From JAGDZR01 sp049115695 (GTDB lineage: Bacteria > Bacteroidota > Bacteroidia > Cytophagales > Cyclobacteriaceae), in the NCBI GenBank assembly GCA_049115695.1, contig JAGDZR010000016.1, positions 19,397 to 83,396 on the forward strand: a stretch of DNA of 64,000 nt, given 5' to 3'. Positions 16,153-24,787 of this stretch are shown here, one piece after another. The notes under the pieces are model-generated. The model was not told where the DNA came from, ran no database searches, and saw only the letters and a list, made by a program, of their open reading frames with translations. Numbering within the stretch: the first letter of the stretch is position 1; each line of letters starts with the position of its first letter. The position numbers and the translations under genes are program-made.

Positions 16153-17004
16153 ATGATTCTCGATCATCAAAAGTTCGATTTGTTTGGCAAGATGCTTTTT
16201 GAAAAAGCCATCATAGAACCTCCTTTTTACAAGTCAAACCATATGCATGATGAGGCTTGTTTCCTCTATGTGATTGAGGGGACCTATAACTCAGTCGCTG
16301 AAAATGAAATCCTACCGGTAAATCAGGGCGAAACAGTATTGATGAAATGCGGCAGTTACATGTCAAGGATGCTTTCAAATTCGAAGCAATCAAATTATGA
16401 AGCGATCGCTGTTCATTTCTATCCAGAAGTACTCAAAAAAATTTACGACAATGAGTTACCTTCATTTTTGAAAGAAAACAACTTCCAATTCAACACCAAC
16501 ATGGTTAAAATGGAAGCGTCCAAACTTGTTGTCAAATACATTGACAGCATGCTATTCTATTTTCAGAATCCAGCGTTGGTCACTGAGGACATCCTGATTT
16601 TAAAGTTGAAGGAAATCATACTATTGCTTCTGCAAACAGAAAGTGCTCCTCAGGTGATGGAAATCCTCACTAATCTGTTTTCAAAGAGAACTTATACTTT
16701 CAAGGAAGTAATCGAGTCACATATTTATCATGCAATCAGTCCAACGGAGCTAGCAGGGCTAACGAATATGAGCCTGTCCACTTTCAAACGAGAGTTCAAG
16801 AAGATTTACAGTGACACTCCCATGAATTATCAAAGAAAGAAGCGACTTCAGAAAGCAGCTGATCTTCTTAACCAATCAGATGAATCCATAAGCCACATTG
16901 CCTACCAATGTGGTTACAATGACCTGGCTCATTTTACTAAATCTTTTAAGGCTCAATTCAATCTTTCTCCCTCAAAATATCGGATGGACGCTATACACAA
17001 ATAG
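16153..17004 (+). CDS. AraC-family transcriptional regulator
   Basis: A 283-residue regulator with an N-terminal cupin-like sensing domain (HDEACFLYVIEGTYN, LPVNQGETVLMKCGSY) and a C-terminal double helix-turn-helix (LAGLTNMSLSTFKREFKKIY, ESISHIAYQCGYNDLAHFTK, then FNLSPSKYR). The DNA-binding signature is complete. The target is unknown; the SRPBCC gene starts 71 bases downstream in the same direction and could be co-regulated. A CCATTA/TAATGG inverted repeat lies in the 92 bases before the gene but is too short to interpret. Confidence 0.9.
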   Translation: MILDHQKFDLFGKMLFEKAIIEPPFYKSNHMHDEACFLYVIEGTYNSVAENEILPVNQGETVLMKCGSYMSRMLSNSKQSNYEAIAVHFYPEVLKKIYDNELPSFLKENNFQFNTNMVKMEASKLVVKYIDSMLFYFQNPALVTEDILILKLKEIILLLLQTESAPQVMEILTNLFSKRTYTFKEVIESHIYHAISPTELAGLTNMSLSTFKREFKKIYSDTPMNYQRKKRLQKAADLLNQSDESISHIAYQCGYNDLAHFTKSFKAQFNLSPSKYRMDAIHK

Positions 17005-17075
17005 TTGGTCCTGCTGACCAAAAGAAGCATCTTGCATCAAGTGATTTTTACATCATTATTAACATTCAAACTTTA

Positions 17076-17504
17076 ATGAAGATGAAAAGATCAAATCACA
17101 AAATCTCGTCAACTATCGATGCAACACCTGCTCAGGCCTGGGAAATAATAGGAGCTGTTTCAGGAGTAAACAATTGGCTTGCACCAATCACTGACTGTCG
17201 AATCGAAGGAGACAAAAGAATTTGCACAACTGAACAAGGTTCTTTTGAGGAAGACATTATCAAAGTAGATCATGACAATCAAATTTTCCAGTATGGTATA
17301 CCAACGCAAAACATGATTCCAGTGAGTGATATCAAAGGAGAAATGAAAGTTCTGGAAAATAACGGTAAAGCGACCATCGAATGGTCATGGAACTATGATG
17401 TTGAAGCTTCTGACGAGGATGAAGCCAAGGAACATCTGACCATAATTGGCAATATGGGTATTCAGGGGATAGAAAGTTTGATTAAAAGGACCGTGGTAGC
17501 ATAA
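17076..17504 (+). CDS. SRPBCC (START/Bet v1-like) family protein
   Basis: A 142-residue single-domain helix-grip protein. Its opening SSTIDATPAQAWEIIGAVSGVNNWLAP and GSFEEDIIKVDHDNQIFQYG are characteristic of polyketide-cyclase/dehydrase-like SRPBCC proteins, and it ends with the long C-terminal helix GNMGIQGIESLIKRTV. These bind small hydrophobic ligands; the ligand is unknown. A possible alternative start is ATG 17082. A nested hairpin follows at 17521-17564. Confidence 0.82.
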   Translation: MKMKRSNHKISSTIDATPAQAWEIIGAVSGVNNWLAPITDCRIEGDKRICTTEQGSFEEDIIKVDHDNQIFQYGIPTQNMIPVSDIKGEMKVLENNGKATIEWSWNYDVEASDEDEAKEHLTIIGNMGIQGIESLIKRTVVA

Positions 17505-17520
17505 ACAATATGAATACCAT

Positions 17521-17564
17521 TGGAACAGGCTTTCATTATTCATAATAGCCTTCACTATGTTCCA
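17521..17564 (+). terminator. Nested stem-loop downstream of the SRPBCC gene
   Basis: TGGAACA (17521) pairs with TGTTCCA (17558), and inside it GGCT (17528) pairs with AGCC (17547). There is no strong U-run afterwards, so it may be a weak terminator or a processing/stability hairpin rather than a classic intrinsic terminator. Confidence 0.35.
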
Positions 17565-17600
17565 GTGTTAGTTTCGTAAATAATTCAATAAATTAAGGAA

Positions 17601-18005
17601 ATGAATAACACGTTTCCAGAGGAAGATATGGCACTCACCACCATTTTGGTGGTGAGTGATATGGAAAAATCAAAGCAATTTTATCTCAATGTTCTTGGGG
17701 CAAAAATTTTTCGCGATTATGGAGGCACTTCTATAGTCTTTGAGTTTCTCAATTCCTGGATTTTGCTTGTAACAGCAGGTGGTCCTACCGATGATAAGCC
17801 TAACGTTTCATTCAAGCCCCCCAGAACTAAAAATGAAATCAACCATTCTTTTACCATTAGGGTTAGTGATTGTCAGAAATCTTATGAAATTCTAAAAGAC
17901 AGAGGTGCCGAGTTCATCACTCCTCCTTATGATTGGGGACCAGAACTTAGATGCTTCTTCCCCGATCCTGATGGACATCTATTTGAAATTAGTCAACTAA
18001 AGTAA
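17601..18005 (+). CDS. VOC-family (glyoxalase/dioxygenase superfamily) protein
   Basis: A 134-residue protein with two beta-alpha-beta-beta-beta modules: MALTTILVVSDMEKSKQFYLNVLGAKIF in the first and FTIRVSDCQKSYEILKDRGAEFITPP with FFPDPDGHLFEISQL in the second. The glutamate in HLFEI is the usual metal ligand. Such single-gene VOC proteins can be lyases, dioxygenases or antibiotic-binding proteins; nothing here distinguishes them. It appears to be transcribed alone. Confidence 0.87.
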   Translation: MNNTFPEEDMALTTILVVSDMEKSKQFYLNVLGAKIFRDYGGTSIVFEFLNSWILLVTAGGPTDDKPNVSFKPPRTKNEINHSFTIRVSDCQKSYEILKDRGAEFITPPYDWGPELRCFFPDPDGHLFEISQLK

Positions 18006-18092
18006 CAATTGATCAATCGATTTCTCAGTGTCAGGCATGTGAGCTAGATTAGTTTAAAGTCCTTTTAATGTTGGAGCAAAGCCTAAAACACC

Positions 18093-19619
18093 ATGAAGTA
18101 TCTGAGTACATTCACATTATCAATACTACTGGCACTTGCCGCCTGCACCCCTGGTGCAGAACAAGCACCCGTAGTGCCAAATAGTGTAAAACCTCCCTAT
18201 GAACCAAACTGGGAATCACTTGGCAAACACAATGAATCACCTGATTGGTTTAAAAATGCCAAGCTGGGCATCTATTTCCACTGGGGGGTGTATTCTGTTC
18301 CTGCATTTGGAAGTGAATGGTATCCAAGGTGGATGCATTTTGAGGATAACAAAATTTACAAGCATCATGTAGAAAAATATGGCCATCCGTCAGAGTTTGG
18401 TTATCACGACTTTGTACCAATGTTCAAAGCTGAAAAATTTGATCCTGAGGCATGGGCCGATTTGTTTAAAAAAGCCGGTGCACAATTTGCCGGCCCTGTT
18501 GCCGAGCATCATGATGGATTCTCCATGTGGGACAGTGAAATCACACCCTGGAATGTAATGGATAAAGGACCTAAAAGAGATATCACGGGCGAACTGCAAA
18601 AAACAATTACAGCAAGAGGCATGAAATTCATCACCGCCTTTCACCATGCTAAACAGCTTCAGAGAAGTACCGAACTGGGAGTTGAAAACAAGAAAAGTCA
18701 TTACCCCTATTTCGAAGGAATGCCACCAAGTTCAGATGATCCTGAGTTGCAATACATGTACGGCAACATGGACCCGGACAAATGGCACAAAGAAGTTTGG
18801 CTGGGAAAACTAAAGGAGGTAATCGACAAGTATCAACCGGACATCATGTGGTTTGATTATATACTTGAGCAAATCCCTGAAAACTTAAGACAAGAATACG
18901 CTGCTTATTATCTCAACGAAGCGGCTAAATGGGACAAGGAGGTAGTCATTGTGCGGAAGCAACACGACCTTCCGCTATCCATGAGTGTAGATGACCTGGA
19001 GCAATCACGTAAGAATGTGATTGGCACAAAAACCTGGATGACGGACGCTACCATAAGTGATGGCAGCTGGTGTTATACTGAGAATCTCGGTGTAAAGAAA
19101 GCTGTTGATGTACTACATATGTTGATAGACATTACGAGTAAGAATGGCGTTTTACTGTTGAACGTTTCGCCCAAGGCCGATGGTACGATTCCAGAAAATC
19201 AAACCGAAGGTCTACTGAAAATGGGAGCATGGCTCGAAAAGTATGGTGAAGCGATATATGGAACAGAAGCCTGGTATTCTTTTGGAGAAGGACCGACAAA
19301 AGAGCCCGGAGGGCACTTCAGTAACCATAAAGCATTCCATAAAATCAAATACACTAATCAGGACATCAGGTACACGACCAAAGACTACAACATTTACGGC
19401 ATAGTCATGGGTGAAACGGAACCAGGTCAGGAAATCCTGATGAAGTCATTTGCCAAAGAATACATTCTTGATACCAACATGATTGAAAAAGTTGAAATAT
19501 TAGGCTCATCCAATGAAGTAGAATGGTCATTTGATGCTGAAACAGGATTGTTGGTCAAAGCACCTGCACAGCCAGTGGATGATATGGCAACCGTATTCAA
19601 AGTAACAGTTTCCGGATAA
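18093..19619 (+). CDS. GH29 alpha-L-fucosidase, lipoprotein
   Basis: A lipoprotein signal peptide (LSILLALAAC) leads into a GH29 catalytic domain. Visible features are WFKNAKLGIYFHWGVYSVPAFGSEWYPR, the HHDGFSMWDSEITPWN block near residue 140, DIMWFDY (candidate nucleophile aspartate) near residue 253, a YTENLGVKKAVDVLHMLIDITSKNGVLLLNVSPKADG-type segment (given in parts: DITSKNGVLLLNVSP) and a C-terminal beta domain. GH29 enzymes release alpha-L-fucose or, in marine relatives, alpha-L-galactose by retention. It overlaps the next gene by one base (TAATG), so the two act together, probably on red-algal galactan-derived oligosaccharides. Confidence 0.92.
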   Translation: MKYLSTFTLSILLALAACTPGAEQAPVVPNSVKPPYEPNWESLGKHNESPDWFKNAKLGIYFHWGVYSVPAFGSEWYPRWMHFEDNKIYKHHVEKYGHPSEFGYHDFVPMFKAEKFDPEAWADLFKKAGAQFAGPVAEHHDGFSMWDSEITPWNVMDKGPKRDITGELQKTITARGMKFITAFHHAKQLQRSTELGVENKKSHYPYFEGMPPSSDDPELQYMYGNMDPDKWHKEVWLGKLKEVIDKYQPDIMWFDYILEQIPENLRQEYAAYYLNEAAKWDKEVVIVRKQHDLPLSMSVDDLEQSRKNVIGTKTWMTDATISDGSWCYTENLGVKKAVDVLHMLIDITSKNGVLLLNVSPKADGTIPENQTEGLLKMGAWLEKYGEAIYGTEAWYSFGEGPTKEPGGHFSNHKAFHKIKYTNQDIRYTTKDYNIYGIVMGETEPGQEILMKSFAKEYILDTNMIEKVEILGSSNEVEWSFDAETGLLVKAPAQPVDDMATVFKVTVSG

Positions 19620-20887
19620 TGAAGATAAACTTGATGAATAAGGTAGCTCTCGCAACAGTGATCCTTGCTGGATTTTCATGTAAAGAGCAAAGCCCTCCAA
19701 ATGAGGGTTTTCCTTTTGTATTACCCGCTTCAAAACCTGATCGACCATTGAGCAGTGCTATGGAGCGAAACTATGATCAGTATTTGGCTCCACGACCAGA
19801 GTGGAATGAGTTGTATTCTCAATTCAAGTACACCGAGCTTAAAGGGTTCGACTACAATGATCATGACGGCACCATAACACGTCGAGACCCATCCAAGATT
19901 ATTTTCGAAAATGATCAATACTACATCTGGTATACCAAACGAGATACTCCTACTCCCCCTCAGGGCGCAAAAAACAGCAATGACACGATACCGTCTGCTG
20001 ATTGGGACCTGGCAGATATTTGGTATGCAACCAGCAAAGATGGTTTTACCTGGGAAGAGCAAGGCGTGGCGGTCCCCAGACCACCCAAACCGGCAGTAGG
20101 ATGGCGATCTGTTACCACTACTGATATTTTGATCTGGGAAGGCAAGTACTATTTGTATTATCAAGGATTTATGGAAGCAAGTGGTACTCGTGGTGACGAT
20201 TGCCCGGTTGCGGTTTCATATGCCGACTCTCCCGATGGCCCATGGACTGCACACAATGAAATCGTCATCCCTAATGGAGCTGAAGGTGAATGGGACCAAT
20301 TCTCGATTCATGACCCCTATCCGATTGTATACAAGGACAAGATCTACCTTTACTACAAGTCTGATTTTGATGGCGATCCAAGACTTATCAGAATGCAGGG
20401 GCTAGCCACAGCAAATCACCCCCTGGGCCCCTTTACCAAGCACCCACTCAACCCAGTACTTAATTCTGGACATGAGACAACCATGTTCCCATTTCAAACT
20501 GGAATGGCCGCACTGGTTTATCGAGATGGCAATGAGCATTTTACTATACAGTATGCTCCTGATGGAGTCAACTTTGATATTGCGGCTATCACCGAGTTGA
20601 TACCTGTTGCGCCTGGCCCTTTCATTCCGGATGCATTTACCAATACCAAAGATGGACGTGGCATTACCTGGGGATTGTCCCATTTCACTAATTACAGCGG
20701 AAATTGGCGGGAGAATCACGCCGTGCTAACTCGCTTCGATTGTGACTTAAGTCTGGATGTCGATGATCCGCAAATGAAAAAGCATTCGGTCAAATTCAGT
20801 CCTGAAATCCACTATCAGCAAAGACTGTCTGATGAGCAGAAGGAACGGATTGCTGTTGAAAACGAAAAATTAAGAAGCGGAAGTTAG
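19619..20887 (+). CDS. GH117-like glycosidase (3,6-anhydro-alpha-L-galactosidase type), lipoprotein
   Basis: The leader (VILAGFSC) has a lipobox. The rest is a five-bladed beta-propeller related to GH117/GH43. It contains TRRDPSKIIFENDQYYIWYTKR near the start, SIHDPYPIVYKDKIYLYYKSDF in the middle and GHETTMFPFQTG later, which supply the aspartates, histidine and glutamate expected at the GH117 active site. WRSVTTTDILIWEGKYYLYYQGF matches propeller blades. GH117 enzymes remove terminal 3,6-anhydro-L-galactose from neoagaro-oligosaccharides, mostly in marine bacteria. Coupled translation with GH29 suggests sequential exo-action on agar/porphyran oligomers. The specificity is inferred; distant GH43-like alternatives are possible. 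Confidence 0.82.
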   Translation: MKINLMNKVALATVILAGFSCKEQSPPNEGFPFVLPASKPDRPLSSAMERNYDQYLAPRPEWNELYSQFKYTELKGFDYNDHDGTITRRDPSKIIFENDQYYIWYTKRDTPTPPQGAKNSNDTIPSADWDLADIWYATSKDGFTWEEQGVAVPRPPKPAVGWRSVTTTDILIWEGKYYLYYQGFMEASGTRGDDCPVAVSYADSPDGPWTAHNEIVIPNGAEGEWDQFSIHDPYPIVYKDKIYLYYKSDFDGDPRLIRMQGLATANHPLGPFTKHPLNPVLNSGHETTMFPFQTGMAALVYRDGNEHFTIQYAPDGVNFDIAAITELIPVAPGPFIPDAFTNTKDGRGITWGLSHFTNYSGNWRENHAVLTRFDCDLSLDVDDPQMKKHSVKFSPEIHYQQRLSDEQKERIAVENEKLRSGS

Positions 20888-20950
20888 AAAATTAGTGGAC
20901 CCGAAACCCCAAGTGCATGGTTTTGTCGTTGACTATGTAAATGATTAACT

Positions 20951-21070
20951 ATGTCAAAATCACTCACTTTTCTTTACTTCTTTGGTGTCTTGTTTGAGTG
21001 TAAAAGCGTTCAGCAGATTAAAGCTTTGGAAACCTACGATTTCAATTTTGCCAGAGGTACAGTGAAATGA
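20951..21070 (+). pseudogene. Truncated start of a lipoprotein gene after the GH117-like gene
   Basis: An ATG at 20951 opens a 39-codon frame whose first residues MSKSLTFLYFFGVLFECKS look exactly like a lipoprotein signal peptide (basic start, hydrophobic core, cysteine at position 17, although the residue before C is E rather than G or A). It ends at 21070, inside the 3' end of the convergent histidine kinase gene. It probably marks the 5' stub of a third polysaccharide-utilisation gene lost by deletion or rearrangement. A real 39-residue peptide is possible but less likely. Confidence 0.4.
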
Positions 21071-22998
21071 AATACTGAGCCAACTTCCAATTCACTTTCT
21101 GCCCAAATTTCGCCACCATTGGCCTCAGTTAATTCTTTGCAAATACGTAAGCCCAGACCTGTACCCGTTTCTTTTGAAGTCCCCATCTGAGTCTCCATTG
21201 GTTCCTCGCTAAATAAAGAATCAAGCCGCTCATCCGACATGCCGACACCTTTATCTGCAACTGACACCTGTATAAACTTCCCTTTGGCTTGATAGGAAAC
21301 TTTGACGCTATCACCTGGATTGCTGAACTTGATGGCATTGCCAATGAGGTTCCTTACGATACTACTTGCTTGACCCGGATCCGCAAACCCGGCCAAATCA
21401 TCTCTCTCTTCAACCTCTATTTTTACATCTTTGAGGTCAGCCACAATGGCAAGCGCATTTGCATTGCGATGAATAATTTCCTTAACCGAAATCCGATCTG
21501 GCGATAGCTCAACACCTTTGAACTGTTGCTGCGACCAGTGGAGCAGATTGTTAACTAATTCGGATAAAGACTGCAATTTCATTTTCATCTCCTGCCGAAT
21601 ACGAGCCAACTGGTTGGCCGGAAACTCGCCAATTCTGTCTAGAACCTCAACAAACCCTAGTAACGAGTGCATTGGTGATCTAAGGTCATGCGAAACTATT
21701 GAGAACATTTTATCCTTGGTTTTGTTGGCTAGATCAAGCTTACGTGATTGCTCCAAAATCTCCTCTCTTTGCTTCAATATCTCTATATTTTTATTTGACA
21801 GCTCCTCTTTCTGTTTCCTGAGCACGCTATTGATTCTAGTTTTTTCACGATTCGTCAAGTAAAGAGAAAAAACTAGAATCGCGATCAATACCAAAACTAT
21901 TATCAGTGAATACATGATCACTTTTTGCTTCTGACTCTCTTGCTCCTGAGCTTGACCCTGAATCGTTAATAGTTCAATTTCCTTTGCCTGCTGACTTATT
22001 TCAAAACTCTCTTTTAGAGCTGTCAACTCCCTTTCCTTGCTATCATTGAACATCTGATCCTTCGTGTCACTGTATTGTTTGTAATACTTTAGAGCAAGTT
22101 TATTATTCCCTAATTGTTCATAGTTCTCTGATAAAATTTTTGACGCATTTTTGACATTCTCCAAGTACCCCATCTCTTCTGAAATCGTCAAGGTTTCCAA
22201 AGCAAATTCATTGCTCCGCAATAAATCATTCAATTCGCGATATATTTCGCTCATTCCTCTTGTACTGTAGGTCATCACCCGGGGGTTGTTAATTGCTTGA
22301 GTAATACGATATGCCTCCTGATAACTTGTCAGCGCATTGTTCCATTGTCGCTGTGCCTGCAAAATGTCTCCTTCAGTATTCCTAGCTATTGGATACATAA
22401 AATGCTGTTTATTATCTATTAAGGCATCTATCACTCTTCTGATATAGGTAAGGCCTTGCTCATTTTGGCCCATCATGTAATAGGTTCTCCCAATATTCGA
22501 ATAGGCTCTATTGATATTGAATTCATCTTCCAACACTTCGTACTTTTCAATGGATTTATCGTAGAATTCAAGCGCCTTATGGTGCTCCCCTTCCATATTG
22601 TAAGTATTGGCTATGCTATTGTAGCTTTGTGCTATCCCAACAATGTCTTCCAGTGCTTCAAAGATTTCGAGTGCCTCATACGAAAACTTCAGCGCCTCCG
22701 GATATTTGCCTTTCATCCAGTATGCGCTCGACACACGATTCAGTGCCCAGGCCATGCCGAGTTCATCACCAAGACTGTCAGCAATAGCCAAGGACCTATT
22801 GGCAAGCCAAAGAGATGTGTCTGTATTAAGTTGACGATACAAGAATGAGAGCTGATGCAGATACTCAACATATCTGCTATCCTGGACTTTATGTTGCCTT
22901 AACAGGCTTTCCAGGCTATCAATTTCCGCGGATTGACTTTTCAAGGAAACTGACAAGCCAAACCCTAACATTAATATCAAGAATGATCGAATGAACAT
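21034..22998 (-). CDS. TPR-containing sensor histidine kinase
   Basis: A 654-residue protein with a signal-anchor N-terminus, six or more tetratricopeptide repeats (residues ~35-330, for example IAQSYNSIANTYNMEGEHHK and FNINRAYSNIGRTYYMMGQN), one transmembrane helix (~355-378), a coiled coil, then HisKA with FSIVSHDLRSPMHSLLGFVE and HATPase_c with VRNLIGNAIKFSNPGD, VADKGVGMS and GTGLGLRICKELTEANGG. The periplasmic TPR domain is the likely sensor. No response regulator is adjacent, so it is an orphan kinase. It overlaps the truncated lipoprotein frame at its 3' end. Confidence 0.92.
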   Translation of the reverse strand: MFIRSFLILMLGFGLSVSLKSQSAEIDSLESLLRQHKVQDSRYVEYLHQLSFLYRQLNTDTSLWLANRSLAIADSLGDELGMAWALNRVSSAYWMKGKYPEALKFSYEALEIFEALEDIVGIAQSYNSIANTYNMEGEHHKALEFYDKSIEKYEVLEDEFNINRAYSNIGRTYYMMGQNEQGLTYIRRVIDALIDNKQHFMYPIARNTEGDILQAQRQWNNALTSYQEAYRITQAINNPRVMTYSTRGMSEIYRELNDLLRSNEFALETLTISEEMGYLENVKNASKILSENYEQLGNNKLALKYYKQYSDTKDQMFNDSKERELTALKESFEISQQAKEIELLTIQGQAQEQESQKQKVIMYSLIIVLVLIAILVFSLYLTNREKTRINSVLRKQKEELSNKNIEILKQREEILEQSRKLDLANKTKDKMFSIVSHDLRSPMHSLLGFVEVLDRIGEFPANQLARIRQEMKMKLQSLSELVNNLLHWSQQQFKGVELSPDRISVKEIIHRNANALAIVADLKDVKIEVEERDDLAGFADPGQASSIVRNLIGNAIKFSNPGDSVKVSYQAKGKFIQVSVADKGVGMSDERLDSLFSEEPMETQMGTSKETGTGLGLRICKELTEANGGEIWAESELEVGSVFHFTVPLAKLKS

Positions 22999-23102
22999 AT
23001 AGACAGGTCAGTTAGGAAGATAGTTAAAATCGCATAAAACATGAACTAAACAGAAACTATCTCAACTAGTCATTGTCATTATATAAACACTAAGCTATTA
23101 GA

Positions 23103-23813
23103 ATGAAAAGTGCTTTTTTCGGATTTCTTTTGCTTCTCCCTTGTTTACTGTTCGGACAAGTCAACGTCTACTTCTTTCCCGGACAGGGTTCTGATTACAG
23201 AATCTATCGAGACATTGAGTTACCAGATGGACATAAAGCCATTTTCATAGACTATCCCACACCTGAACGAAATGTCAGCTTACAGGAGTTTGCGCATTCA
23301 TTCATAGCAGAAATAGATACTTCGACCCCCTATATATTCATAGGACAATCTATAGGAGGAATGATCGCCACGGAGTTGGCTGACACTTTGCATCCTCAAA
23401 AAGTCATCATTCTGTCAAGTGCTAAGCAAAGATCTGAACTTCCTCCTCTGTATCGATTTATGCATCATGTGCCAATCAATGATATTGTACCAAAAAAGGT
23501 AATCAAAGGAGGCGCCTTAATCGCTCAACCGCTTGTAGAGCCGGACCGAAATAAAGAAAAGGAAACATTCAAAGCAATGCTCAGTTCGAGAGATGCTGCT
23601 TATCTAAAACGTACCGTCGACATGATCATCAATTGGGAAAGAGATGACTATCCTCCTGGCATCATACATATCCATGGAGCGAAGGATCATACACTTCCCA
23701 TTGCTAACATCAACTGTGACTATGTAATCGAAGGAGGATCACATATGATGGCCCTGACAAGAGCCAGAGAAATAAATGCAATTCTGCGCCATGAATTAAC
23801 GACAAGTCTGTGA
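23103..23813 (+). CDS. Exported alpha/beta hydrolase
   Basis: A 236-residue protein with a signal peptide (MKSAFFGFLLLLPCLLFG, then QVNVYFFPGQGSD). The alpha/beta-hydrolase triad is visible: nucleophile serine in IFIGQSIGGMIATELA, aspartate in IHIHGAKDHTLP, and histidine in GGSHMMAL. The PGQGSD segment probably forms the oxyanion loop. The substrate is unknown (ester or thioester). An unrelated-looking coding remnant starts immediately downstream. Confidence 0.85.
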   Translation: MKSAFFGFLLLLPCLLFGQVNVYFFPGQGSDYRIYRDIELPDGHKAIFIDYPTPERNVSLQEFAHSFIAEIDTSTPYIFIGQSIGGMIATELADTLHPQKVIILSSAKQRSELPPLYRFMHHVPINDIVPKKVIKGGALIAQPLVEPDRNKEKETFKAMLSSRDAAYLKRTVDMIINWERDDYPPGIIHIHGAKDHTLPIANINCDYVIEGGSHMMALTRAREINAILRHELTTSL

Positions 23814-23961
23814 TAAATACGAGTATTTTAAACGGTACCATAAACACTCTTTTCTACAAAGTCCAGAACGTTTTGAATCCATTCGCCAATTGATCGATTC
23901 CGAAAAAATCAAAAACACCTTCAATCTCAAATTGACAGAATCAGCCTGGGACAAGTTTTGA
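23800..23961 (+). pseudogene. Coding remnant of ~50 codons without a start
   Basis: Between the hydrolase and the FkbM gene a frame free of stops runs from 23800 to TGA 23959-23961. It reads like genuine protein (DKYEYFKRYHKHSFLQSPER, then FESIRQLIDS and ESAWDKF), with charged and aromatic residues typical of coding DNA. There is no ATG, and the frame begins just after a stop near the hydrolase end. It looks like the C-terminal scrap of a deleted gene. I do not recognise the parent family. Confidence 0.4.
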
Positions 23962-23989
23962 ATGCTCCCAATTGTTAGTTTTGCTCACA

Positions 23990-24772
23990 ATGAGATTTTC
24001 AACATTCAAAGAAAGATGGCACTCAGTCCTTGCATCCATACTGGGAAAAATCCCAGGCATTACCCGATTGTATTATCGCCTTTTCTATTCTCCAACCCCA
24101 AACACTACATCATTCAAAATCAATGAATCAGCTAGGCAGATCAGCGACTTTACTTTTCTGCAAATAGGTGGTAATGATGGTTTTATCAATGATCCAATTT
24201 TCAAGCTGATTAAGAAATACAACTGGTCGGGTGTTATTGTGGAACCCCAAACATGGGTGTTTAACAATCGGCTCAAGAGAACCTATCTCAATGATAGTCG
24301 CGTCAAACTCGAACATGTGGCCATTGATAAGGAACCAGGTACAAAAAAATTGTATAAGCTGTCCATCACCGATGCTCGTTGGGCCACCGGATTGGCTACA
24401 TTTGATCGTGAAACGCTGGTCAATCAAATAGAAAGAAACTACGTGGACAGACGTGCCAGCAGGGATGGACTGTCCACACCGAGCAATACGGATGATTATA
24501 TAGTTCATGAGGAAGTAGCATGTACTACCATTACCCACCTGCTGAAGAAACACAAATTTGAAAAACTTGACCTCCTACAGATTGATACGGAAGGTTATGA
24601 TTTTGAGATCATAAAGACCATTGACTTTGATTTTATAAAACCTCGCATTGTTTGCTTTGAAATGATGCACCTCAGTGATTCGGATAAGCAAGCTTGTGAA
24701 GCCTTATTCGAGCAACATGGTTATAGATTTGAAGCAATTAATAGTGATGGCATTGCAGTGCTTCATGAATGA
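23990..24772 (+). CDS. FkbM-family methyltransferase
   Basis: ATG 23990 (MRFSTFKERWHS) is preferred over the TTG at 23972. After a ~55-residue basic N-terminal region comes a class I methyltransferase domain of the FkbM type: FLQIGGNDGFINDPIFKLI (AdoMet loop), SGVIVEPQTWVFNNRLKRTY, and LDLLQIDTEGYDFEIIKTID followed by KPRIVCFEMMHL. FkbM enzymes O-methylate sugars or other small molecules, often in surface glycan biosynthesis. No glycan cluster is next to it; the nearest genes are a coding remnant and an MlaE permease. Confidence 0.88.
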   Translation: MRFSTFKERWHSVLASILGKIPGITRLYYRLFYSPTPNTTSFKINESARQISDFTFLQIGGNDGFINDPIFKLIKKYNWSGVIVEPQTWVFNNRLKRTYLNDSRVKLEHVAIDKEPGTKKLYKLSITDARWATGLATFDRETLVNQIERNYVDRRASRDGLSTPSNTDDYIVHEEVACTTITHLLKKHKFEKLDLLQIDTEGYDFEIIKTIDFDFIKPRIVCFEMMHLSDSDKQACEALFEQHGYRFEAINSDGIAVLHE

Positions 24773-24787
24773 TTATATTTGATCTCG

